From: Actinomycetota bacterium
Lineage (GTDB): Bacteria > Actinomycetota > Actinomycetes > S36-B12 > UBA10799
Assembly (NCBI GenBank): GCA_030837395.1
Contig: JAUPKO010000052.1
Span: 1-12,299, forward strand
DNA: 12,299 bases
Direction: 5' to 3'
Shown here piece by piece: positions 1 to 6,705 of the stretch. The translations under genes and the position numbers were made by a program. Every line of letters starts with the position of its first letter. The stretch's first letter is position 1. The notes under the pieces were generated by a model. The model made no database searches. It was not told the DNA's origin and worked only from the letters and a program-made list of their open reading frames with translations.

Positions 1-1527
1 CAGGATCGCCTCCTCCCTGCAGGTGGGGTAGCGGCACACCAACGCCCGTTCGACCTTGATGATTTCGACCGGCAGATCGCGCAGGTACGACATGTTGGCG
101 AAGCCGGACCCGAAGTCGTCGATGCCGACCCGCACCCCGAGGTCGATCAGACCCCGGATCTGCTCCGACGCCCGCGTGCGTGACTCGAGGTCCTGACTCT
201 CGATGATCTCGACGACGAAGTTGTCCGGCCGGGCCCCGTGGCGGTCGATGGCGTCCTGCAACTGCCCCACCACATCCGAGTGGGTCAACTGCCGGGGCCA
301 GACATTGATGCTGACCCGGAACCCATCCAACGGGTGCGCACGTGCCCACACCGCGGTCTGCGCCACCGAGCGATCCATCACCCACGCCCCGAGGCTGTCC
401 ATGATGTCGCCCACTTCGGCGGCGGTCATGAAGTCCGCCGGATTGAGCAGCCCCCGCTCCGGGTGGTACCACCGCACGAGCATCTCAGCGCCGGAGGTCA
501 AACCGGATCGCACATCCACCATGGGCTGGGCGTAGAGGACGAATTCGTCATTTCGCAGTGCCTGCCGCAGGTCGCCGGCCGTGACGAACGAACCGGTGCG
601 GGCGGTGAGGCTGCCCGGCTCGATCACCACCAGGTCACCGCCCTCGAGCGCCTTGGCACGGCGCATCGCCACGTCCGCGTCGCGCAGGAGGTCATCTGGA
701 TCGCCGCCGATGAAAGTCGGCACGAAGAGGGCACCGGCCGTAACCGATAACGTCACCTGATGGCCGTCGATCTCAAGCGGTACGGCCAGGGCGTCGCGTA
801 CGCGACGGTGAAGCATGCGAACGTCGGCCATCGACCGCACGCCGGGCCATACCAGGACGAACTCGTCGCCACCGACCCTGCCCACCGTGTCCGAACCACG
901 GATCAGCGACCGCATACGTCCGCCGAGCTCACGCAGCACGACGTCGCCGACTCGGCGGCCGAACACCTCGTTGATGCCGTTGAGGTCGTCGACGTCCAGG
1001 AATTCCAGCGCGAAGCCCTCACCGAGCAGCTCCAGCCGCTCAAGACAGATTTCCAGCGATCGGCGAATCGCGGCTCGGTTGACCGTCCCGGTCAGCGGGT
1101 CCAGCGAGACCGGCGTGCGGGGCCGGCCCGGCGACTCCTCCTCGGAGGCAACCTCGCGGAACGTCCACACCAAGTAGGGCCCCACCCGGCGGACGACACA
1201 CGACAGGTACGCCCGGATGGTTCCCTCGGGGCCCCGCACATGGACCGTGTCCTCGACCCGGAAACTGCCTCCGGCGACTTCCTGGCAGACGGCGAACAGG
1301 TCGGAGTCGAAACCGGCGGGTACGACGTCGACCATCGTCACAGTGCCATCGCGGCTGGTGACGGACTCGACCGCCCACTCGACGCCCAGCCCCGTGAGCA
1401 ACTGACGACCGCGCTCGGAGACGTGCAGCACCTCGAACGGTTCTGCCATGGAGCACAGCACGACACCGTCGATGCCGGCATCCACAGCGTCGACAATGAT
1501 GTCGAGGGGGTACTCGTCAGTGTCCAT
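1..1527 (-). CDS. PAS-like/GGDEF/EAL cyclic-di-GMP signalling protein (3' end cut by window edge)
   Basis: Codons are open from the ATG at 1527 to the window edge (509 residues), so the C-terminus is missing. An in-frame TAG at 1534-1536 makes this ATG the only reasonable start. Residues about 10-130 look like a PAS-type sensor. The GGDEF domain has an intact GGDEF at 219-223, and RGSD five residues upstream fits the inhibitory I-site RxxD. The EAL domain starts near residue 335 (LYAQPMVD). Its signature reads EML (348-350) instead of EAL, followed by NVWPRQL, VEIIES, IDDFGSG and IKVE, so the metal-binding Asp pair and the Lys are kept. By family knowledge it could make and/or degrade c-di-GMP; which activity dominates cannot be told, and the last EAL motifs lie outside the window. 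No transmembrane segment is visible, so it is probably cytosolic. It lies 36 bp behind the reductase gene and is probably co-transcribed. Confidence 0.93.
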   Translation of the reverse strand, partial: MDTDEYPLDIIVDAVDAGIDGVVLCSMAEPFEVLHVSERGRQLLTGLGVEWAVESVTSRDGTVTMVDVVPAGFDSDLFAVCQEVAGGSFRVEDTVHVRGPEGTIRAYLSCVVRRVGPYLVWTFREVASEEESPGRPRTPVSLDPLTGTVNRAAIRRSLEICLERLELLGEGFALEFLDVDDLNGINEVFGRRVGDVVLRELGGRMRSLIRGSDTVGRVGGDEFVLVWPGVRSMADVRMLHRRVRDALAVPLEIDGHQVTLSVTAGALFVPTFIGGDPDDLLRDADVAMRRAKALEGGDLVVIEPGSLTARTGSFVTAGDLRQALRNDEFVLYAQPMVDVRSGLTSGAEMLVRWYHPERGLLNPADFMTAAEVGDIMDSLGAWVMDRSVAQTAVWARAHPLDGFRVSINVWPRQLTHSDVVGQLQDAIDRHGARPDNFVVEIIESQDLESRTRASEQIRGLIDLGVRVGIDDFGSGFANMSYLRDLPVEIIKVERALVCRYPTCREEAIL

Positions 1528-1563
1528 GACGCCCTAATGATCCTCTATGTCCGGCTGAGTTTG

Positions 1564-2382
1564 CTACACGGTTCCGAATGCCGAACCGGGTCCGGACACG
1601 TCCAGGCCACCGTCGACGACCACCGTGGTCCCGGTGATGTAGTCCCCGCCCGCGCTGGCCAGGAATCCGACCATGGCGGCGACCTCCTCGGCAGCCTGCA
1701 ACCGGCCCAGCGGTACCACCGTCGACACCTGCGCGGGCTCCAGTCCGTAGCGCTCCCAGGCGTCGGTGTGAACGATCCCCGGCGCCACGGCCACCAGGCG
1801 GATGCCGTGCCGGCCCCATTCGACGGCCAACGTCCGCGTCAGCGACTCGACGCCGGCGCGCGCAGCCGAGGAATGCGCCATCCCCGGCATCCCCCGGCGC
1901 GGGGTCATGGTGATGCTGATGACTTTGCCGTAACTGGCGGGAATCATGGACCTCACCGCGACCTGGGTGGTCATGTACCAGGTGGCCTCAAGGTTGAGCC
2001 TGGTCACCGCCCGGAACCCCTTGAGCGAGACATTCTCTGCTGGGCTGACGAACTGCCCACCAGCGTTGTTGACGAGGATGTCGATGCCGCCGAAAGCCGT
2101 CATGACGTGATCGAGGGCGGCATCCACCTGCTCGGCCTCGCGCACGTCGGCCGTGACCGCGAGGCAGTCGGCCGCGGGCGCGTCGTCGGCGATCAGCGCC
2201 ACCGTCTGGGCCAGCGGCTCGGGCCGGCGACCCAGCACGGCCACCCGTGCGCCCGAGGCGGCGAGTTGCCGGGCGATGGCGCGACCGATACCGGAACCGC
2301 CGCCGGTCACCAACGCGCGGCGTCCTGCGAGGGCATCGGGCGCCAGCACAGCTGCAGCTGCGGGGTTCGTGGCAGCGGGCAT
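1564..2382 (-). CDS. SDR-family oxidoreductase, PECR-like (trans-2-enoyl-CoA reductase type)
   Basis: 272 residues. The start at 2382 is chosen because AAGGAG lies 7 nt upstream; an in-frame ATG six codons earlier has no such site. Classical SDR features are the Rossmann motif TGGGSGIG (27-34), NNAGGQ (105-110) and the C-terminal FLAS..YITG..VVVDGG. The usual YxxxK active site is replaced by S171-x3-R175 within HSSAARAGV. From memory, human PECR (peroxisomal trans-2-enoyl-CoA reductase) has HSGAARAGV there and also shares the NN-GGQF-SPAE and APG-I patterns. That makes an NADPH-dependent reductase of unsaturated acyl-CoA the best guess. An actinobacterial dehydrogenase with another substrate is possible. 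It is divergent from ideR and probably leads a two-gene transcript with the GGDEF/EAL gene. Family is certain, substrate inferred. Confidence 0.93.
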   Translation of the reverse strand: MPAATNPAAAAVLAPDALAGRRALVTGGGSGIGRAIARQLAASGARVAVLGRRPEPLAQTVALIADDAPAADCLAVTADVREAEQVDAALDHVMTAFGGIDILVNNAGGQFVSPAENVSLKGFRAVTRLNLEATWYMTTQVAVRSMIPASYGKVISITMTPRRGMPGMAHSSAARAGVESLTRTLAVEWGRHGIRLVAVAPGIVHTDAWERYGLEPAQVSTVVPLGRLQAAEEVAAMVGFLASAGGDYITGTTVVVDGGLDVSGPGSAFGTV

Positions 2383-2430
2383 GTGGGGACTCCTTCGCAC
2401 TTTGCGACACGTTGCACGGGCTCGACAAGC

Positions 2431-2436
2431 AGACTA
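2431..2436 (-). promoter_or_regulatory. Candidate -10 element for the SDR gene (TAGTCT)
   Basis: Read on the minus strand, TAGTCT matches the actinobacterial -10 pattern TAnnnT and lies about 48 nt before the ATG at 2382, leaving a leader that contains the AAGGAG ribosome site. No convincing -35 box is seen; the inverted repeat 2440-2464 occupies that place. Confidence 0.35.
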
Positions 2437-2439
2437 CGG

Positions 2440-2464
2440 CTACGGTGGAGCCTGATCACCGTAG
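2440..2464. promoter_or_regulatory. Perfect 8-bp inverted repeat in the SDR/ideR divergent promoter region
   Basis: CTACGGTG (2440-2447) and CACCGTAG (2457-2464) are exact inverted copies separated by 9 nt, 20 nt before the ideR ATG. They overlap the likely ideR -10/+1 area and the likely -35 area of the divergent SDR gene, so a two-way operator is plausible. It does not resemble the 19-bp DtxR/IdeR iron box, so a different regulator is likely. An RNA hairpin in the ideR leader is the alternative. Confidence 0.5.
2441..2446 (+). promoter_or_regulatory. Candidate ideR -10 element (TACGGT)
   Basis: TACGGT fits TAnnnT and would place transcription start near 2453, about 30 nt before the ideR ATG. 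The nearest -35-like hexamer, TTGCAC at 2412-2417, is 23 nt away. That is too far for this hexamer, but TTGCAC is 17 nt from TACGGC (2435-2440), a second candidate. The choice is open. Confidence 0.25.
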
Positions 2465-2484
2465 GGAGGCTGGCCGGCGAGGCT

Positions 2485-3168
2485 ATGAGTGACCTGATCG
2501 ACACCACCGAGATGTACCTGCGGACCCTCTTCGAACTTGCTGAGGAGGGGACGCCGCTGCTGCGTGCCCGCATCGCCGAGCGGCTGGGCCAGAGCGGACC
2601 CACGGTGTCGCAGACTGTGGCCCGAATGGAACGCGATGGCCTGCTCACCTTGTTACCCGATCGCAGCATCGAGCTGTCCCCCCGTGGCCGGGAGGCCGCC
2701 GTCCGGGTGATGCGCAAACATCGGCTGGCCGAGTGTCTGCTCATCGACGTGATCGGCTTGCCGTGGGCAGACGTTCACGATGAGGCCTGCCGCTGGGAGC
2801 ACGTGATGAGCGACGCCGTCGAGCGCCGTCTCGTGGAATTGCTCGGGCACCCGCGGGTGTCGCCGTTCGGCAACCCCATCCCCGGCCTGGCGGAGCTCGG
2901 CGACGACGAGTCCGACCCGGGCGAATGGCACGCGCTGAGCGGCGAACTGACCGACACCGGCCGCGACGTCGTGGTGCTGCGCATCGCCGAGCAGGTACAG
3001 GGAGATGCCGGTTTGATGGCGTCGCTGGATTCCGCAGGGGTGCGGCCGGGTGTGGCTGTCACGGTGACCAGCGCACCCGGAGGGGTGGTGGTCAGCCGGG
3101 ACCAAGCACGGGTGCAGTTGCCGCGTTGGGCAGCGGATTTGATCGTGGTCGAGGCCGCTCGGCGATGA
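2485..3168 (+). CDS. ideR: IdeR/DtxR-type iron-dependent transcriptional repressor
   Basis: 227 residues, the usual length for DtxR/IdeR (about 226-230). It begins MSDLIDTTEMYLRT, the hallmark N-terminus, followed by the winged helix RARIAERLGQSGPTVSQT. All metal ligands of DtxR are found at the same numbers: M10, C102, E105 and H106 (primary site) and H79, E83 and H98 (ancillary site). Likely partners from the C-terminal domain are E169 and Q172. The C-terminal part (about 150-227) fits the SH3-like domain. By family knowledge the Fe(II)-bound dimer represses iron uptake and siderophore genes and can activate iron storage genes. The open frame continues far upstream, but homology fixes the start at 2485. 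The stop overlaps the photolyase start by 4 bp (ATGA), suggesting translational coupling. No iron box is seen before the gene. Confidence 0.96.
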   Translation: MSDLIDTTEMYLRTLFELAEEGTPLLRARIAERLGQSGPTVSQTVARMERDGLLTLLPDRSIELSPRGREAAVRVMRKHRLAECLLIDVIGLPWADVHDEACRWEHVMSDAVERRLVELLGHPRVSPFGNPIPGLAELGDDESDPGEWHALSGELTDTGRDVVVLRIAEQVQGDAGLMASLDSAGVRPGVAVTVTSAPGGVVVSRDQARVQLPRWAADLIVVEAARR

Positions 3169-4577
3169 CTCGCACGCCACGGCGGGTGATGTGGTTCCGG
3201 CGGGACCTGCGCCTGACGGACCTGCCCGCGTTGGCCGAGGCCGCAGACGACGGCGCCGAAGTCGTGCCGCTGTTCGTGGCAGACCCGCGGCTGATCGACC
3301 CATCGGTGCGCTCGCGCTACCTGGCCCGCTCGCTGAGTGCACTTGATCAACAGTTGGGTGGCGCCTTGTTGGTGCGCTGGGGTGATCCGCGCCAGGTGGT
3401 CCCGGCGGTGGCCGCTGAGGCGGGTGCGACCAGCGTGCACATCAGCGCCGACTTCGCCCCGTACGGCCGGCAGCGCGACGAGGCGGTGGCCCGCGCGCTC
3501 ACCGCGGACGGCCGAACGCTCGTGCCGTTGGGCTCGCCGTATGCCATCGCTCCGGGCCGGGTGACCAAATCCGATGGCACACCGTACCGTGTTTACACGC
3601 CTTTCTATCGGGCCTGGTCAGCGCACGGTTGGCGGGACCCGGCAGGTAACTCGGGCGACGGTGTGCGCTGGCGTGCGCTGCCCGGCGACAAGGCGGCATC
3701 GGTCGCCGCTCGAGTTGAGGCGGCGGCAGGGCCCGAACCGTTGGATGGGCTACCTGCCGCCGGGGAATTGGCCGCACTGGCCCGCTGGCGGGACTTCCGC
3801 ACCCGGGGCTTGGCCGACTATAACGAGAATCGCAATCGTCCCGACCTGTCCGGCACCTCGGGCCTGAGCGCGCACCTGCGATTCGGCGAGATTCACCCAC
3901 GCACCCTGCTGGCGGAGTTGGACGATTCCAACGGCGCCGAGGCCTACCGCCGTGAGATCGCCTTCCGTGAGTTCTATGCCGACGTGCTGTGGCACCATCC
4001 GCACTCGGCCCGGGCCTCGCTGGACTCCCGCTATGACACCGCGATGCCGCACGACACAGGTCCGCACGCGGACGCTGCCTTCGAAGCCTGGTGCGCGGGT
4101 CGCACCGGCTACCCGTTCGTGGACGCCGGGATGCGGCAACTGTTGGCCGAGGGCTGGATCCACAACCGCGTCCGAATGGTCGTGGCATCGTTCCTGGTCA
4201 AGGACCTGCACCTGCCTTGGTGGCTGGGTGCCCGGTGGTTCATGGCCCGCCTGCGCGACGGTGACCTGGCCAGCAACGCGGCTGGCTGGCAGTGGACCGC
4301 GGGCTGCGGCACCGATGCTTCGCCGTATCACCGCATCTTCAACCCCACCTCGCAGGGACAGAAGTTCGATCCCGACGGCGACTACCTGCGCCGCTACCTA
4401 CCCGAATTGCGTGACCTCCCCGGCCGCGCCGCCCATGAGCCGTGGCTGCACCCACTGCTCGCCCCTGACTACCCCGAGCGAATCGTGGACCATGCAGTGG
4501 AGCGGCTCGGCGCCCTCGATCGGCTGCGCATCATGAAGGTGGCCGCTGCCAGCGGTGGCCGTCCCGTCCGGTCCTGA
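3165..4577 (+). CDS. phrB: Class I deoxyribodipyrimidine (CPD) photolyase
   Basis: 470 residues, typical for the family. The N-terminal antenna domain opens with VMWFRRDLRLTD. The FAD-binding half has GTSGLSAHLRFGEIHPR, FREFYADVLWHHP, GRTGYPFVDAGMRQL, HNRVRMVVASFLVKDL and the signature GDLASNAAGWQW...DASPYHRIFNP. N371 and W375 correspond to E. coli N378 and W382, and W352 to W359 with the same 23-residue spacing. The third, surface tryptophan of the E. coli triad (W306) appears to be replaced by G299. It repairs cyclobutane pyrimidine dimers using FADH- and blue light. The antenna pigment (folate or 8-HDF) cannot be read; 8-HDF is plausible because actinobacteria make F420 precursors. The start codon overlaps the ideR stop by 4 bp. 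The gene ends 4 bp from the convergent RHH gene. Confidence 0.96.
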   Translation: MTRTPRRVMWFRRDLRLTDLPALAEAADDGAEVVPLFVADPRLIDPSVRSRYLARSLSALDQQLGGALLVRWGDPRQVVPAVAAEAGATSVHISADFAPYGRQRDEAVARALTADGRTLVPLGSPYAIAPGRVTKSDGTPYRVYTPFYRAWSAHGWRDPAGNSGDGVRWRALPGDKAASVAARVEAAAGPEPLDGLPAAGELAALARWRDFRTRGLADYNENRNRPDLSGTSGLSAHLRFGEIHPRTLLAELDDSNGAEAYRREIAFREFYADVLWHHPHSARASLDSRYDTAMPHDTGPHADAAFEAWCAGRTGYPFVDAGMRQLLAEGWIHNRVRMVVASFLVKDLHLPWWLGARWFMARLRDGDLASNAAGWQWTAGCGTDASPYHRIFNPTSQGQKFDPDGDYLRRYLPELRDLPGRAAHEPWLHPLLAPDYPERIVDHAVERLGALDRLRIMKVAAASGGRPVRS

Positions 4578-4581
4578 GGGC

Positions 4582-4998
4582 TCAGCCGTCGAGCCAACCC
4601 TCCAACACCGAGGTGACGACGTCGTCCACGCTGGTGCCGCGGGCCTTGGCGTTGCTGCGCAACCGGGTCCGCACACCCTTGGGCACCTCCACCTGCAGTT
4701 TGACCCGGCGCGAATGACGCTTGCGCTCTTTCTTGCTCATCTTCCTGAGCTTCTTGGCGTCCTTGCTCTCCGCCACCTTCTTCTTGGGCGGCGCCTTGCG
4801 CAGGGCATCGGAAGTGGAACCACCCAGGCCCACCACAGGGCGCAGGTGGGCCGGTCGGGAGAGCGGTGCGTCCGGGGCGTCGACGTGCGGATCCACTACC
4901 GGCGGATGGCTGCCCGCGGCCAGAACTGGGGCCGCTGGGTGCACGGTTGCATCGGGGGCCTTGCGCAGTGCGGGCCGCGGTGCGGGGTTGCTGGACAT
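4582..4998 (-). CDS. Small basic ribbon-helix-helix DNA-binding protein, partner of the adjacent ParA-like ATPase
   Basis: 138 residues from the ATG at 4998, which follows the ParA-like stop by 5 bp. The frame continues upstream to an ATG at 5094, but that lies inside the ParA gene. The N-terminal half (1-65) is rich in Pro and Ala and probably disordered. Residues 66-99 are Lys/Arg-rich. Residues 98-138 fit a ribbon-helix-helix fold: strand RVKLQVEVP, then two helices around the turn ARGTSVDD, ending VLEGWLDG. The hexapeptide ALRKAP occurs twice (10-15 and 65-70). The layout, a disordered tail plus RHH domain encoded after a ParA-type ATPase, recalls ParF/ParG plasmid partition systems, where the tail of ParG stimulates the ATPase. 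That role is inferred here; other ATPase-linked positioning roles are possible. Start and family are fairly secure, function is not. Confidence 0.82.
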   Translation of the reverse strand: MSSNPAPRPALRKAPDATVHPAAPVLAAGSHPPVVDPHVDAPDAPLSRPAHLRPVVGLGGSTSDALRKAPPKKKVAESKDAKKLRKMSKKERKRHSRRVKLQVEVPKGVRTRLRSNAKARGTSVDDVVTSVLEGWLDG

Positions 4999-5003
4999 GC
5001 GAC

Positions 5004-5810
5004 CTACTTCCTTGTGGGCTCGGACGAGGTCAGGGCCGCGTCCAACAACTGGTCGAAGGAGGCAGCGGCGGCTTTGGCCGAGGCGCTGCGCCACCGCTGC
5101 ACCGGCATACAGGCACCCTGCGCCTGCTGGATCGCCGTGCGATCGGGGATGGGTTCGAGAACGGCATCGCCGAAGGCCTCCCGCAGTTCCGCCAGACGGT
5201 AGCGGTGTTCGGCGAATCGCGGGCGGATCCGAGTGGCGACAATGCCGAGGAGGCGCAGGCTTTCGTGTCCGGAGGCACGGGCGACCTCGATCGCGTCGAC
5301 GGCCTGGGCCGCACTCTGGACCGCGAAGAACGATGGTTCCGTGACCACCAGGGCCGCATCGGAGGCGTACAGCGCGTTGCGGGTCAATTCACCCAGGTTC
5401 GGCGGGCAGTCGATGAGGACGAGCCGATAGCCGGAGGCGACCCCCAACATGCTGGTGCGCAGTCGCCGCTCCGAGCCCGGCGCGGTCTCGGCGGCGCGGT
5501 GCTCCAGCGCCCGCTCGGAAGGGATGAGTTGCACAGAGGGTCCCCAGCAAGAATTGACCACCGCCTCGGCGGCCACACCTGCCCTGGCATCGTGCAGGAC
5601 GTCAGAAACGGAATACGGCGCGGCCACCGGATCCAACGCGGAGGTGGCGTTGGCCTGCGGATCCAGGTCCACCACCAACGTCGGGATGCCACGCTCCTCG
5701 GCGGCGCCTGCGAGGCCGAGCACGATCGACGTCTTGCCCACCCCCCCCTTGAGCGAGAGAACTGACAGCACCGTGGTGGTGTCAGCGGGGGCGGCAGATG
5801 AACGGACCAT
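5004..5810 (-). CDS. ParA/Soj-family partition-type ATPase
   Basis: 268 residues from the ATG at 5810, 10 residues before the conserved core; a longer frame to 5912 adds an unconserved Arg-rich stretch. It has the deviant Walker A box KGGVGKTS (21-28) with signature Lys21, switch I/Walker A' at LVVDLDPQANATSAL (45-59), and Walker B LVLIDCPPNLG (130-140). It ends after a typical LLDAAL helix. ParA ATPases dimerise on ATP, bind DNA non-specifically, and position plasmids, origins or protein complexes. It is followed 5 bp later by an RHH protein, not a ParB with a CTPase fold. It is therefore more likely an accessory or orphan partition pair than the chromosomal parAB, which normally lies near the origin. 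No ribosome site is seen; CACTTT lies exactly 6 nt before the ATG, so a leaderless message is possible. Confidence 0.92.
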   Translation of the reverse strand: MVRSSAAPADTTTVLSVLSLKGGVGKTSIVLGLAGAAEERGIPTLVVDLDPQANATSALDPVAAPYSVSDVLHDARAGVAAEAVVNSCWGPSVQLIPSERALEHRAAETAPGSERRLRTSMLGVASGYRLVLIDCPPNLGELTRNALYASDAALVVTEPSFFAVQSAAQAVDAIEVARASGHESLRLLGIVATRIRPRFAEHRYRLAELREAFGDAVLEPIPDRTAIQQAQGACMPVQRWRSASAKAAAASFDQLLDAALTSSEPTRK

Positions 5811-5816
5811 GATGAG

Positions 5817-5822
5817 AAAGTG
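5817..5822 (-). promoter_or_regulatory. Weak -10-like hexamer for a leaderless ParA-like message (CACTTT)
   Basis: On the minus strand CACTTT has the two most important -10 positions (A at 2, T at 6) and lies 6 nt before the ATG at 5810, the same spacing as the strong leaderless promoters further right. The rest of the 105-bp spacer back to pdxH shows only a loose 16-nt direct repeat (5881-5912). Confidence 0.3.
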
Positions 5823-5915
5823 TCGCACGCCGGCGCCCAGGTTCGGTGGCACAACTCTCCGCAGCAATCGACTCCGTCGCCGCCAGCACCGGCATGCGCC
5901 AGCGCCTGCCATCGG

Positions 5916-6596
5916 TCACGGCGAGTACCGCTGAACCCGCCAGTCCCCAGGCTTGTCCAGCGGGCCGCGCGACCCAACCGCCTCGTACCGCAATCGATCA
6001 TGCATCCGCGACACGCGGCCATGCCAGAACTCCACCGACGTGGGCCGCAGCAGGTAGCCGCCCCAGAAGTCAGGCACCGGCACGGCGGTGCCCTCCGGCC
6101 AGCGCCGCTCCAGGGCGGCCAGACGCTCGTCGAGTTCCGCCCGGCCGCCGATCGGCGTTGATTGTCTGGAGGCCCACGCCGCCAGTTGCGAGCCCCGGGG
6201 TCGGCTGCGGAAGTAGGCGGCGGTCTCGTCCGCGGGCAACCGCTCGACGGCGCCGATCGCCGTCACCTGCCGGTGCAGCGCGAACCATGGGAACACCAAC
6301 GAGGCTCGGGGGTGCTCGGCCAGGGCCTGGGCTTTGCGGGAGGTGTAGTTGGTGAACCAGCTGAAGCCGCGGGCATCCGCAGCCTTGAGCAGCACCGTGC
6401 GCGCCGTCACCTCACCGGCGGCATCCGCAGTCGCCAGGATCATTGCGTTGGGTTCGGGCAGAGGCGCGGTGGTGACCTCCCCCAACCAGGCAAGGAACTG
6501 CGCAAGCGGCGTCGGATGCAGGTCGGCACGGCGCAATTCGCCCCGGTCATACGAGACACGCATCCCGGCTAGATCCGGCGGCTCCCACAGACTCAT
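5916..6596 (-). CDS. pdxH: Pyridoxine/pyridoxamine 5'-phosphate oxidase
   Basis: 226 residues, the usual length. It oxidises pyridoxine- or pyridoxamine-5'-phosphate to pyridoxal 5'-phosphate with FMN and O2, the last step of PLP synthesis and salvage. Visible motifs are RTVLLK (66-71) for FMN phosphate, RGFSWFTNYTSRKA, HRQVTAIGAVERLP, the substrate loop SRPRGSQLAAWASRQS (131-146), FWGGYLLRP and WHGRVSRMHDR near the C-terminus. The protein ends WRVQRYSP, matching the family's closing Arg-x-x-Pro pattern. The start at 6596 has AAGGA 8 nt upstream. The same bases, AAGGAT, also sit at leaderless -10 spacing, so how this gene is translated is ambiguous. The frame extends to 6656 without conserved sequence. 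It is divergent from citA by 109 bp. Its product is the cofactor of SerC two genes away. Confidence 0.95.
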   Translation of the reverse strand: MSLWEPPDLAGMRVSYDRGELRRADLHPTPLAQFLAWLGEVTTAPLPEPNAMILATADAAGEVTARTVLLKAADARGFSWFTNYTSRKAQALAEHPRASLVFPWFALHRQVTAIGAVERLPADETAAYFRSRPRGSQLAAWASRQSTPIGGRAELDERLAALERRWPEGTAVPVPDFWGGYLLRPTSVEFWHGRVSRMHDRLRYEAVGSRGPLDKPGDWRVQRYSP

Positions 6597-6641
6597 GTGA
6601 CCATCCTTGCCGAGGCCGACCCACAACCGCAAACCCCTGGG

Positions 6642-6647
6642 TAGGAT
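6642..6647 (+). promoter_or_regulatory. Candidate citA -10 element (TAGGAT)
   Basis: TAGGAT fits TAnnnT and would start transcription near 6654, giving a leader of about 50 nt that contains the ribosome site AGGAGG (6696-6701), 4 nt before the ATG. That ribosome site decides the citA start. No clear -35 hexamer is seen. Confidence 0.4.
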
Positions 6648-6705
6648 CACGGACACTGCATTGACTCAGCACCGGCGCGACCCCTTGACCGATCTAGGAG
6701 GCCAC

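Noticed and set aside
760..2484. Long open frame continuing upstream of ideR on the plus strand
   Set aside because: It runs antisense through the GGDEF/EAL and SDR genes and has no protein-like sequence. DtxR homology starts at 2485.
2383..2484. DtxR/IdeR iron box before ideR (autoregulation)
   Set aside because: No sequence close to the 19-bp TTAGG...CCTAA pattern is present.
4999..5094. Longer N-terminus for the RHH protein
   Set aside because: It would lie inside the ParA gene; the ATG at 4998 directly follows the ParA stop.
5741..5748. Run of eight identical bases (G on the coding strand) in the ParA gene as a possible frameshift site
   Set aside because: It encodes the Gly-Gly-Val of the Walker A loop and the frame is intact, so the run is explained by the motif.
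5881..5912. Loose 16-nt direct repeat between pdxH and the ParA gene as a partition site
   Set aside because: Only 11 of 16 positions match and the DNA is GC-rich. There are too few copies for a convincing centromere.
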